Of a DNA stretch of 52,872 bases, positions 33,501 to 43,752 are shown piece by piece; the stretch's first letter is position 1; every line of letters begins with the position of its first letter. The stretch is from Balamuthia mandrillaris (Eukaryota > Discosea > Longamoebia > Balamuthiidae), in contig JAVKOQ010000350.1 of the NCBI GenBank assembly GCA_031835245.1, positions 1 through 52,872 of the forward strand. The letters run 5' to 3'. The position numbers and the translations under genes are program-made. The notes under the pieces were generated by a model. That model worked only from the letters and a program-made list of their open reading frames with translations, was not told where the DNA came from and made no database searches.

Positions 33501-36500
33501 TTAGAAGGACTGAAGCCTCTGAATCTTACCCTCATTTTCCGGAAGTTTATCGACCAGTGGTTGGTTAACTTCATCAACAAGTCAAAGAAATGGAATAAGG
33601 AATCGATTGCAACAGACAAGGTAATCTCTTTCTTTGTTTCTCTTCTTTCGTTTTCGTCTTTCTTTTTTTTTTCTTTTTTTTTGGCTATCGGCAAGAACCA
33701 ACGAAATAAGAGCATTGCAAGCTAATATAACGATAACAAATAGTGGGAACCGTTGGATGAAAGTGAATCCGACTTGGTGTTGCATTCTTCATCAGTAGTA
33801 GACGTGTTTATTGCATTAGAGGAAGTAACCAACTTTTACCATCGGATACGCGAACTGAGAACCTCACAGCACACCCTTTCCTTTGCAAGCTCTATAGCTG
33901 CAGTGGTACGGGACTATGTCTCTCGAGTAAAGATGGTTTGCTTCGAGGACATCAACTCGGACGCTCAAGCTTTCGATGACTCGTTTGACTTCTCTGTTTA
34001 CGTTGAGCTCTCCAAGAAACAAAAGAAGAAGTTGGAATCGAGCCGTAAAGGAAACACTCTGATTGTAAAGCCGCAGGTAATCTTTACTTTCGTGTTTGTG
34101 TCTTTTCGTTTGCGGTCTCGTTTTATATTCCAGCCCGTGTTTTGCTTTGCTAACTTATTTTACGTGTTCAGTTGTGTGTCCGGATAAACAACATTCATAA
34201 TACGTTCCATGCTTTGCGTGAGTTGGCCGAAAAGGCTGACACTAAGGCACAAGATCAGCAACAAGAAGAAGAAGGAGAAGCTGGAGAAAACGTTTCTTGC
34301 TTTTCTGAATTGCTTCAACCAACCATGGAATGGATTATTAAATCAGAGCAAGATATTGTGGATGGTCTTATAACTAAGGTCTCTTTCTTCTCTTTCTTTC
34401 AAAATCTCCTTCCTTCCCTTCCTTCTCTCTCCGTGTCTCTTTTCCCTAATTTTTCCCGTTTCTCTCTATTTCGTTAACGTAGATGAACAACTACATCCAA
34501 TTTGCGCTAAGACTGGCCGTTCAACCGACAACTCCGCGTATGCGTTCATCGGAGGACGAGTCCAGCCGTTCAATGAGCGATTTGGAAAAGCGGCTCGAGC
34601 CATTGGTGGCCTACCTCAACACTCAGCTTATCATGCTCGCCAATCACCTCTATGGACCAGTTTTCGATCGCTTGATGTTGGGAGTTTGGGTCTTGTTGCT
34701 GGTGGACTTGGAAGCAATGTTGTTGCCACCCGTGGATGAGGTGTTGACAGAAAAAGACGGCAAATCCTCTGAATTCTTCGGTTCTAACGGAGGAACCAGC
34801 TCGTTCGTTGTGGAACTACTGCCCTCCATGCTGGATGCTCTTTCCACTTTCTTCTATTCGGAGGGGAAAGGCCTTCCCATGCATGAGATAGAAAGCAAGA
34901 AAAAGAATTTGTTGCGTAGCATGGAACTGGTTAAAGAGAGCACCACCAACTTAATCAAGTTGTATAACAAGTTGGAAAAACGACGGACGCGACAAGCCAA
35001 GTTCGTAATCTCTCTCTCTCTCTCTCGTTCTTTTCTATTCGACACTCCTTATAAACGCAATTACAAAAATAGTGGAGGTGATGATGAGGCCACAGGGGAG
35101 GACAAGAACTCGCCTTCTGCAGCCACTCAACTGGAGCTTGGAGTGTTGAGCATCCTGGCACAGAGAAAGAACGACAAGGAAGCCCTTCGCTTTGTACAGC
35201 AGAAGAAAGGAGGAGCTCAAGATGCAATAGTGAGAAACCATTTTGCTCTTCCCTCTCAAGAAGTGGTGCTTGACAAGTACGTATCAACTGGATTCTCTGC
35301 CTCCCCTCTTTAATCTGTCAGTTTAATCGCTATGATATCTTAAGTGACTGATTTTTGTTTGATGAAAGGTTCTACTGCTGTAATTGGAAGATGAGTGGTG
35401 GCTGGATGTATATTACGACGTCTTTTGTTTGTTTTGATACAACTTTGTTTGGAGACCACCGTAAAGTCTTGAAGGTTCATTTGATTCTTCTCCTACATTT
35501 GACTTAGTTTCACTAATGTTTACCTGTTATCTTTCTATGCAACAGCTTGAAGACATCCGTGAGATAAAGAAGGTACATAAGAAAGTTTTTTTCAGAAACG
35601 TCTTAATTTACTTTTTGTGATCACAACTAACGCATTTTGTTCTCTCACCAGAAACGCTTCGCAAAGGTGATAGACAATGCCCTCAAGCTCGTCATGAAGA
35701 CTGGAAAGGTAAATTAGTTCTTTATGTTGTTTTTTTTCCCCGCCGTATCAAGTTTTCTGTTTTGTCACCCAAGTTTAGCAGAGAAAAAAAGTATTTTGGG
35801 AAAACTTGGTCTGTAGCGTAATATGTATTAATGCACATATTTCTAATTACACAGAAACACTTTTTCTCTGGGTTCCGTCGCCGCAACGCCGCTCACAAGC
35901 TCATCACTCAACAAGCAGCAAAAGCGGGCAGCCTGCTCTCTTTGGACTCCTCTACGAACACTCTTACCGGAGACGAAAGTCCTCGCAGCGAACGTGGCCC
36001 TCGCCTTAAAATTTCTGCTGCACTTGCGCCTCGTTCAGCTAGTACCAACTGCATTCCTCCATTGCCTGTCTCAACATCAGAAAGTTCTCCATTGTCGTTA
36101 TCTTCAACAACGAATGGTGGATTCCTCGCTCCTCTCTCCCCTCGTTCTGCAGCAGCGAAGCCAAAGTTTCGTGGTAGCGCCATCATAGCTCCCTCTGTTG
36201 CAAAACGGTACACTTCTTAACTCCTTCATTTCATCATGTTCTTGCCTAATGCCTTGGCAATTGTACAGAGGACATGTCAGAGGACGATCATTGACAGGCG
36301 CCCCAGAAGAAACCGCCGAGTTGAGCAAAGGATCTGACAAGAGCCTCACTGCCGCCAACAAACGAACCTCCCAGCTGAGAGCCGGACGAACCTTGGCCTC
36401 CTCTGCATCGATGGCAGAACTGCCTGATCGTAGTGGCACAAAACGAAGTTCTCTCTCGTTAGCAAAAACAGAGAAAGAGGACAGTGCCAAAAGTGGTGAT

Positions 36501-37278
36501 GAAAGCTCTTCCTCTCAGTCATCTTTCTCATCCCAGCTGTCCACAACTGATGGGCCGGAGCCAACCACTGAAGAAGAATCTGATTTTACTTCTACGGATG
36601 ATGATGGTGAGCAAGGCCAGAGCAAGGAGCAACAAGCCAAGTCAAAGAAGGAGAAGGACGAGAAAGAGTCCGCAGCGAAGGATAAGCGCAAGAAAAAGCA
36701 TAAGAAAAGTGGCGATAAGTCTGCAAATGGCACCAAAGAGAAGAAAAAGAAGAAATTGACCAAGGAAGCAAAAGCAGCGGAAGGGGTACTATCTCTCTCT
36801 TCTCTTTCGGAAGGTTTGCTCACAATTTTGTTACCCCCTTCGCAGAAACAAAAGGTGCAAGACAAACTCACAAAGGACTCCGAAAAGCTGCACAAAAGAT
36901 TCGAGTTGGAATCATCCATTCAATTTGTAGATAGTACGTCCTCTTCCCTTGTCTCCCTTCTCTCCTCCTTCCTCGTATTTTTTGTGTTTTGCTAACCCTT
37001 TTTTTTTACCCTCCAAAGAATTCAAGTGTGGTTATTCCTCATCGAAAGGAAATATGTACATAACAACAGCATGCTTGTGCTTCTACGCAAGCTTCCTCGG
37101 CGGAGAGACCAAACTGTTGCTGCCCTACTCACAAATCAAGAAAATCGAACAGAAAAAGAGCAACGGCTTTGTGATAGCGGCAGGCAAAGGCTCCTACTCC
37201 TTCTCTCGCTTCTCCTCCAGTCAAGTTTCCGACGAAGCCCACGCTCTTATCCAAAAATACTGGAAGAGAAACAAATAA
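30528..37278 (+). CDS. C2-MUN domain protein with two C-terminal GRAM domains (Unc13-related)
   Basis: About 20 exons encode roughly 1,690 aa. The first exon (30528-30631) joins at 30743 in phase. After a Lys-rich, then Glu-rich, region comes a helical segment (LKKVFEYTAKCIYCPIHY), a C2 domain (GYLNVEVLGAKDLVLKK...CDPYCVLTLGKTSFQTKVI...LSIQVYEKKMFGNDCLG), then a MUN-like helical region (HKLYEALYYYMVHEDR; WLLREYRERYGIGDYFD; FYLYFVLRDLHELLNLEGL; AHKLITQQ later). Two GRAM domains follow: LPSQEVVLDKFYCCNWKMSG..MYITTSFVCFD, and FKCGYSSSKGNMYITTACLC at the C terminus, separated by a Ser-rich disordered linker of about 250 residues. MUN proteins (Munc13, BAIAP3) prime SNARE-dependent vesicle fusion; GRAM domains bind membrane lipids. 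C2 loop 3 reads YEKK where calcium-binding C2s have Asp, so calcium binding is doubtful. Confidence 0.82.
31588..31608 (+). repeat. (CT)n tract in an intron of the C2-MUN-GRAM gene
   Basis: About ten CT units shortly after the donor following HKNSFQ. A second, shorter CT run lies in the intron near 35009-35026. Both have CT on the sense strand. Confidence 0.9.
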
Positions 37279-37316
37279 AACAGCAAAAGAAAAAACTTGT
37301 TGAAAAGAAGGAGTAC

Positions 37317-38906
37317 TTATTGAGAAGGAACAAAGCTGTTCACCAGCTCAACAGCCCGAATGGGGGTAGGCTCAGCGTACACATCAGCATAAAGTTGTTC
37401 GGGAGGGGGGAAAGGACTTTCCAAGGCAAACTTGATGGCAGCCTCGATCTCCTCCTTCACCTCCTGATCGATGGCCTTGAGCTCCTCCGCCGTGGCGATC
37501 TTGTTTTCGAGGATTCTGGCCTTGGTCTTCTCGATTGGGTCTCTGGTCTTCCTCATTAGGGCCACCTCCTCTCTGCTGCGGTAGGAGGTACCGGGGTCGG
37601 ACATGGAATGACCGGAATAGCGGTAAGTCTCCATTTCCAGCACGATGGGTCCTTTCTCCAGGGCCCATTCCTTGGCAAACTTCATAGCTTCCTTCACTGC
37701 CAACACGTCCATTCCGTCCACCTATTTTTTTTTCGAAAAAAGTAAATGAATGGATGCACACGCGAGAGAGAGTGAGACGAGTTTTTACCCAAAGGCCAGG
37801 AACGTAGTCACCACGCTTGTAATATTCGGTAGAGAAAGAGGCTCGCTCGACAGAGGTACCCATGCCATACTTGTTGTTCTCGCAAATGAAGATGGCGGGC
37901 AGCTTCCACAAAGCAGCCATGTTGTAGGTCTCAAAGACCTGGCCCTGATTGGCGGCACCATCTCCATACAAAGCGATCGACACATTCCTCTTCTTCAGGT
38001 GCTTCAGAGCGAGAGCCACACCGGCACCAATGGGCACTTGAGCGCCCACAATGCCGTTGCCACCAAAGAAGTTGCTCTCGCGGCGGTACATGTGCATGGA
38101 ACCTCCGTTACCCTTCGAGCAGCCGGTCACCTTACCGCAGAGCTCTGCCAGACATTCCGCGGGAGTACCGCCTCGCGTGATGAAGAAACCATGGTCTCTG
38201 TAGGCCGTTGTGATGGCGTCTTCATGTGTGAGAGCACCTTCCATTCCCACGCAAATGCCCTCCTGTTTGTATTTTGTCCGTTAGTGTTATTTGGACCAAA
38301 AAGAAGGGAGAGAGAGGGAGAACCTGTCCGCTGTAAAGATGGAGGAAGCCTTTGATGTGCTTGGCTTTGTAGAGTTTATCAGCCTCCACTTCCGTCCTTC
38401 GAATTCTGAACATTTCCTTGTAGAAGGCAAGCAACTCTTCTTTGGTTGTCACCGAAGAGTTCTCTGGTGCCTCCAACTTGTGCGCCTTATAGTGGTTCTG
38501 TCGGGCATATAGAAATTTATAGAGGAGGAGCAAACAGCAAAAGAAGAAAGAGAAAGAAAAGGTTAAAAAAGAGATAGGAAACAGCAAGAGAAGAGAAGAG
38601 AAGCGAGTCAAAAAAGAGAATGAAGCAAACGTTGAATCGGAACCGCCATTTGCCGCCACCAAGATCCTCTCCCACAAAAGCCTCGCTGGCAGAGGTGGTA
38701 GCGGCAGTGGTGGTGTTCTCGTCCTCATTGTCGGCATCGGTTGTGGCCTGAGGCTTCTCGCCGGCCTTGGCCTTGGCCGCGTAGCCCCGCCGCCACTGCG
38801 CGGCGTTCACTCCGACGACGCACCGCAAGCCGGCCAACTGCTTCCAGGTGGCTCCGCCAGCGACAACAGCGCTTTGTTGTACTCCCTTCTTCGTGGTGGC
38901 CAACAT
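37317..38906 (-). CDS. PDHA1: Pyruvate dehydrogenase E1 component alpha subunit, mitochondrial
   Basis: Four exons (38906-38631, 38497-38324, 38262-37789, 37721-37317) sum to 443 codons, 442 aa. With the beta subunit it decarboxylates pyruvate on thiamine diphosphate (TPP) as part of the mitochondrial PDH complex. The TPP-binding motif is [33 protein letters not shown] and [14 protein letters not shown] are typical. The regulatory phosphorylation loop is kept: [20 protein letters not shown], with both Ser sites that PDH kinases act on. The N terminus ([26 protein letters not shown]) fits a cleavable presequence, followed by a Thr/Glu-rich spacer. Convergent with the C2-MUN-GRAM gene, 38 bp between stops. 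Confidence 0.97.
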
Positions 38907-39327
38907 TTTCGCGATTCTATTAAAATCAACTATTTGTCCGCTGAGAAGATCAAGGTTTTTTTGTAAAAAAATCGGTGGTGCGTCGTTAAGTCAATTGCCC
39001 TCCAAAAAAAAAAAGGGTAACAAAAATAATAGTAACAATAATCGAGAAAAGTGGGACACGTACCACTGTTTGTTGGTTACGTTTTCAATCAAAATAAGCG
39101 AGAGAGAGCGTGACGAGAGCACCCCACCCCAGAAGCTTCTTTTTTCTTTCCTCTTCGGCCACAAGCGCCCCCCTTTTTTTTTTGGTCTGAGACCACCTGA
39201 GGGGCAATCTTTTAAAATAGGAACGAAAGGTCCACCTTAAAATCAAGGTCGACATGAATAATCGAAATAGCTCTAAAATTTTTCCTAGAATAATAATGTC
39301 ACACAAATCAGGAGAGAGAAAAAGAGC
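38907..39327. promoter_or_regulatory. Divergent region between PDH E1-alpha and DNA ligase I
   Basis: About 420 bp between opposite starts, with poly-A (39004-39015) and poly-T (39172-39182) runs and AT-rich blocks. No specific element recognised. Confidence 0.5.
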
Positions 39328-42300
39328 ATGAAGAAAGGAGCGGCAGCTGTGCCAATAGACCCTCGCCAACGGTCCATTGCGTGAGTATTTTTTTTGTTTT
39401 GGTTCTTCTTCTTTTCAAGCTACAGAAAGCGGGACGTAATGACCATCATTCAACAAAAAAAAAACTGAAATAGCTCTTTCTTTACGGCGAGTACCACTAA
39501 GACGAACACCATGAAGAAGGAAGACGATACTGTTGTTGTGGTCGTGGAGGAGGAGGAGGAAGAAGAAGAGCGGACTACAGTCCAAACCTCTTCGCGCAAG
39601 AGAAAGGAACAAATGTTGGAGGTGGAACCACCCCAACCTTCTAACAAAATGCTGAAAGAGAGGAACGAACTCCCACACGAACACGGGGTCGTTAAAGCCG
39701 AGGTCGACCAACTTTTGCCTTCCTCAAACAGCAACAACAATGGTGATGAGACCACCACCACCACCACCAATTTATGGCCGCCTGGACAAGAGTATCCCTC
39801 CGTTTCTTCATCAAGTCCTCTCTTTTTTGCATTCTCATTTTTTCTTTGTTCATTTCTTCCATTATTTTGATAGTGTTCCATTTGTGCATTTGGCGGGTTG
39901 CTTTGGGAGGGTGGAGCAGATAAGTGGTCGCCTTCAAATAGTGGACATGCTTTGCGACATGTTTCGTGCCATCGTCACTCTATCGCCCCAGTTTCTGTTG
40001 CCATGCTTTTATCTCTGCACCAACAAGGTTCTTTTCACCGTTATCTTCTCCATCTCTTTGTTCTTATTCTACACTCGTATGCTTCTTGTTTTAATGTCAA
40101 GTCGTTCATTCTTTCTCCTTTCTCCTTGCTTCTTTTGTTCGTCTTTTTTTTTTCATGGGTGCTAGATAGCACCAGCAAGCGCTGGAGTGGAGCTAGGAGT
40201 AGGGGAGTCGCTGCTGATAAGGGCTATAAGCGAGGCGACGGGGCTCAGTCCCGTCAACGTCAAGAGACGGCTGAAAGAAACGGGCGATCTAGGATTGGTG
40301 GCAGAGCACGCCAAAGCCAATCAACGTTCGCTGTGGGCACCGCCTCCTCTCACCGCTGCGAAGCTATTGAAGACGCTCAAAGAGATTGCTACTACCAAAG
40401 GACAATCGGTATATTGTTCTCTCGCTCATTTGTTCTTTTGTATTTTCTCTTCTTTTTATGTTCTATGTGTTTTTTCTTAGTATCATTTCTTTCTTTTCTT
40501 TTCTTTTCTCTCTGTAATATAGTCAACAAAAAAGAAAGTCGATATGATAAAAGGTTTATTAGTGGCAGCAAGCAACGAAGAAGCAAGATACGTTATCCGC
40601 ATATTACAGGGCACACTTCGCATAGGTGTCCTGGAAAAGACACTCATAGCAGCTTTGGCCAAAGCTATTTGCTTCACCCCTTCTTTACTTTTCAATGAAG
40701 CAAAAGAAAAAGAAACAGCCTCTTCGTTATTGCAGCTATCAACGAGTGGACAACCAACCAAAGAGACATTCGAGTGGGCAGCACAAACGTTGCAACGTAT
40801 CTTCAACGAGATGACCTCCTATGATGTTATTATCCCGGCTCTTGTAGAGAACGGCCTCTATGCCCTCTCGCATCAGAGTTTGCTCACTCCTGGTTTGTTC
40901 TCCATTCTACGTTCCTTTCTTTCTCCATCTTTATTTAACACTATTTTCTTTTTCAAAAAAAAAAAGGAGTGGCAGTAAAACCAATGCTTGCTCAACCCAC
41001 GAGTGGCCTCCAAGACTTAACGAAACGGTTTGGAGAGTCATCATGCTTTGTTTGTGAATACAAGTATGATGGAGAAAGGGCGCATTTGCATCTAACACCA
41101 GATGGGAAGTTCTTCATATTCTCTCGTCGTTGCGAAGATCATACTGCCAAGTTTCCAGATGTCGTCCAAATGCTTTCTTCTGTTCGTTCTTTGCTTTCTT
41201 TCATCTCATCTCTCATCTCTTCGCTTTGTTTATACTAACATTAAGTTTTGTTCTCATGTGATAGGTAAAGAATGAGACTGCTGTGGAAAGCTGTATATTA
41301 GATGGAGAGATAGTGGCGTATGATAGAGCAAACAACTCCTTATTGCCATTTCAAGCGCTGACCACTCGGTCGAGAAAGGATGTTCGCTTAGAATCACTTA
41401 CCGTTCATGTCTGTTTCTATGCATTCGATCTTCTCTATTTGAACGGAAAGGTTTGGTTATCTCTTCATTCTTCATCCCACATGCTCTACATTCTCCTTTT
41501 CTCAACTTCTCGGTCCGAAAACAGGCATTGATAGAAGAGAGTTTGGAAACAAGACGTTCTCTGCTGGAAGCAAACTTCAAAGCAGCCGAAGGTCACTTCC
41601 AATATGTTCGTTCTGTTCTATGTTCTTCTGAACGAGAAGCCGAACAGTTTTTGAACGAAGCATTGGCGGCCTCCTGCATCGAAGGCATCGTCGCTAAGCT
41701 CTGGTCTTCTGAGTATGCCCTCGCCAAGCGTGCATATCATTGGCTCAAAGTTTGTTCTTCTCTTATTTTTCTTCTCTCCTCTCTCCTCTCTCCTCTCTCT
41801 TCTCTTCTCTCTTTTCTTACACAAAAACAGGTTAAAAGAGATTATGTAGATGGAATGGTAGAGACAGTGGATTTGGTTGTGATGGGTGGTTATCATGGGC
41901 ATGGTAAACGTGTAGGAGTTTATGGATCCTACTTGCTCGGTGTTTGGGATGAAGATGCAGAGGAGTATCAAACCCTGTGCAAGGTACTTCCCTTTTTTTC
42001 TTTGTTCTCTCTCTTCTCTCTTCTCTCTTTTCCACAATCTTAACGCTTTGCAACGCACTTAAAACCGAAACAGTGTATGACGGGGTACACGGATGAGTTT
42101 TTAGTACAGAGTGCTGCATTCTTTAACGACGGACAGTGTCTGGAACGAGCCCCATCCTACTATCGGTATACTTCCGGTAATGGGAATGGAGGCGGGAGTG
42201 AGCCGGACCAATGGTTCAAACCTGTTAAGGTTTGGGAGATCATGTCTGCTGATATAACTCTTTCTCCTGTGCATAAAGCTGCCGTTGGCTTGGTAAGTTC

Positions 42301-42544
42301 TTATACTTTCTCTTGTTCTCCTGTTCTTGTTCTTCTTTTCCTCCTTCACTTCTTCTTGTTCTTCCTCTTCTTCTTTGTCCAGTGCTTATTCTATGTTTCT
42401 GGCTGTGCACCAAAGGTAGCGGAGTCAAAAGGTCTATCGTTGCGGTTCCCACGATTCAAAAGAGAACGAGAGGACAAAGCGCCAGAAGATGCCACCACAG
42501 CCGCACAAATAGCGCGCATGTACTTAGCTCAGCAGAAGCGATAA
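39328..42544 (+). CDS. LIG1: ATP-dependent DNA ligase I
   Basis: From the Met at 39511, ten exons give 725 codons (39511-39791, 39874-40027, 40166-40408, 40523-40892, 40967-41181, 41265-41450, 41525-41749, 41831-41983, 42074-42292, 42416-42544). An upstream exon 39328-39380, joined at 39492, adds in-frame PRQRSIA, recalling the human LIG1 start QRSIMSFF (PCNA-binding PIP box), and would make 748 aa; that join is less certain. The DNA-binding domain (VELGVGESLLIRAISEATG), nucleotidyl domain with the adenylated Lys in EYKYDGERAHLH, LDGEIVAYDR, YAFDLLYLNGK, and OB domain end (GLSLRFPRFKREREDKAPED) align with human LIG1 throughout. It joins Okazaki fragments and seals nicks in the nucleus. Motif IV reads EGIVAKLW where human has EGLMVKTL. 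Confidence 0.96.
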
Positions 42545-42710
42545 TGCGTCTCTTCTTTTTTTTTGCTCTTTTCACTTCTTTTTTTTTTCTTTGGTGTCTC
42601 TGCACATCTTTTTCATTGCAGCACGAACGATAGGCTTTGTCTGTGGATCACTTGAGTCGTTTTCTTCGTGCCTGTAAGAGAGGGAGGAGTTACAAGGAGA
42701 AGGAAAGCTG

Positions 42711-43002
42711 CTAGGAAACAGAACAACGGACCAAAGAGTCCTTCATGCATTTGCCCAGGCCAGCATATTCCTTCTGGCAAGTTCCCTGTTCGAGGTCGTT
42801 CACGTGTGCAGCCACACACTGCCCATACTTTGCTACCTATCACATCATGATTGATCAGAATCAAATTGAGAGAGAGAGAGAGGTGCTGATCGCAAGAGGG
42901 CGTCCTGAAGAGGAAGAACAGACGTACGTGCTCAGAACACTCTGCAAATGCTGCGCTCAGATGCAAAACCCACTGCTGTGGTGGACGCGACTTGCTGGCC
43001 AT
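42711..43002 (-). CDS. NDUFAF8: Twin-CX9C mitochondrial protein, NDUFAF8-like complex I assembly factor
   Basis: Two short exons (43002-42928, 25 codons; 42836-42711, 41 codons and stop) give 66 aa. The splice is GTACGT..GTGATAG in phase 0, with a CT tract in the 91-nt intron. Cysteines fall at 22 and 32 (AECSEHVAKYGQC) and at 45 and 55 (CQKEYAGLGKC), two exact CX9C pairs. This, with YGQCV and the QGTCQKEYAGLGKC pattern, resembles NDUFAF8 (AYGRCV..FCAREFEALRSC). Twin-CX9C proteins are imported into the intermembrane space by Mia40; NDUFAF8 works with NDUFAF5 in complex I assembly. Other small CHCH proteins remain possible. Neither exon stands out as a reading frame on its own. Confidence 0.75.
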
Positions 43003-43128
43003 AACTCTCCTTCAATGCTTCCTTCCAGTTTCTTTTTGTTTGCTTTTCTTTTTATTTTTTCCTTTACAATACAAAAAAAAATGTACAACAAGCAAGTGGT
43101 GGCGGTGCGTGCGTGAAAAAAAATGGTT

Positions 43129-43464
43129 TCATGTGTTGGACCGCTCCTCATCGAGTCGCTTCCGAAGGAGAGCGGCTTGTTCGGGGACGTGTTGGTCCAT
43201 CCAGGCAAGCAGCCTCTCTTGTCCTTGGCTACGACGACCCGTCGTCTCCACTTCCCGCTTCTCTCCCACGTCGTTTTTGTTGCGGTGGGCCGCCTCTTCC
43301 TCCTCCTCTTGTTTCATGCGCAGCTCTTGTTGCAGCTGTTTCCGCCTGTCCCTTTTGTAGCAGGCCATGCCCTTGTAGGTAAAGTACCCTCCCAGAAAGG
43401 CGCTGCCCAGAGGAACCATCACCTGCAGCGCTAGCCCCAGGCGGCCGGTCTCTCCTCCATTCAT
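43129..43464 (-). CDS. Small single-pass membrane protein of unknown function
   Basis: Single exon, 111 aa. Residues about 9-33 (LGLALQVMVPLGSAFLGGYF) form one hydrophobic segment with Gly-rich faces; the rest is highly charged, with a likely coiled coil (KRDRRKQLQQELRMKQEEEE) and a tail MDQHVPEQAALLRKRLDEER. The layout, a short N terminus, a Gly-rich membrane helix and a long charged helix, resembles small mitochondrial inner-membrane subunits, but no family is recognised. Its 5' end faces the tRNA gene. Confidence 0.6.
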   Translation of the reverse strand: MNGGETGRLGLALQVMVPLGSAFLGGYFTYKGMACYKRDRRKQLQQELRMKQEEEEEAAHRNKNDVGEKREVETTGRRSQGQERLLAWMDQHVPEQAALLRKRLDEERSNT

Positions 43465-43530
43465 GCTGGTCTGGTGGTTTTTTTTTCTATCAATGGAGCT
43501 TTCGTGACGTCATGAGGAATTTAAAGGATA

Positions 43531-43536
43531 AAAAAA
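43531..43536 (-). terminator. RNA polymerase III T-run terminator of tRNA-Ser
   Basis: On the minus strand six consecutive T lie 7 nt past the mature 3' end of the tRNA, a canonical Pol III stop. Confidence 0.85.
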
Positions 43537-43543
43537 GAAATGT

Positions 43544-43625
43544 CGACGTCGGCAGGATTCGAACCTGCGCGGGCGGAGCCCAATTGATTTCTAGTCAATC
43601 ACCTTAACCACTCGGTCACGACGTC
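43544..43625 (-). tRNA. tRNA-Ser (anticodon AGA)
   Basis: An 82-nt cloverleaf read on the minus strand. Acceptor stem GACGTCG pairs with CGACGTC, discriminator base G as needed by SerRS; the D arm carries GACCGAGTGGTTAAGGT (A box), the anticodon loop CTAGAAA with anticodon AGA, a long variable arm (about TGGGCTCCGCCC) typical of class II tRNAs, and the T arm GCAGGTTCGAATCCTGC (B box). No intron; CCA is not encoded. Confidence 0.97.
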
Positions 43626-43752
43626 CTGATGAAAATTGAGCAATTTTTTTGACACGAGCCAAACAGCTGCTTACAAACAAATTTCAATTTCGGCAAACTA
43701 ACTCTGCCGTTTTGATAAATTACTCCTTTGTCTTTTGCTTTGGTCAGTGGTA

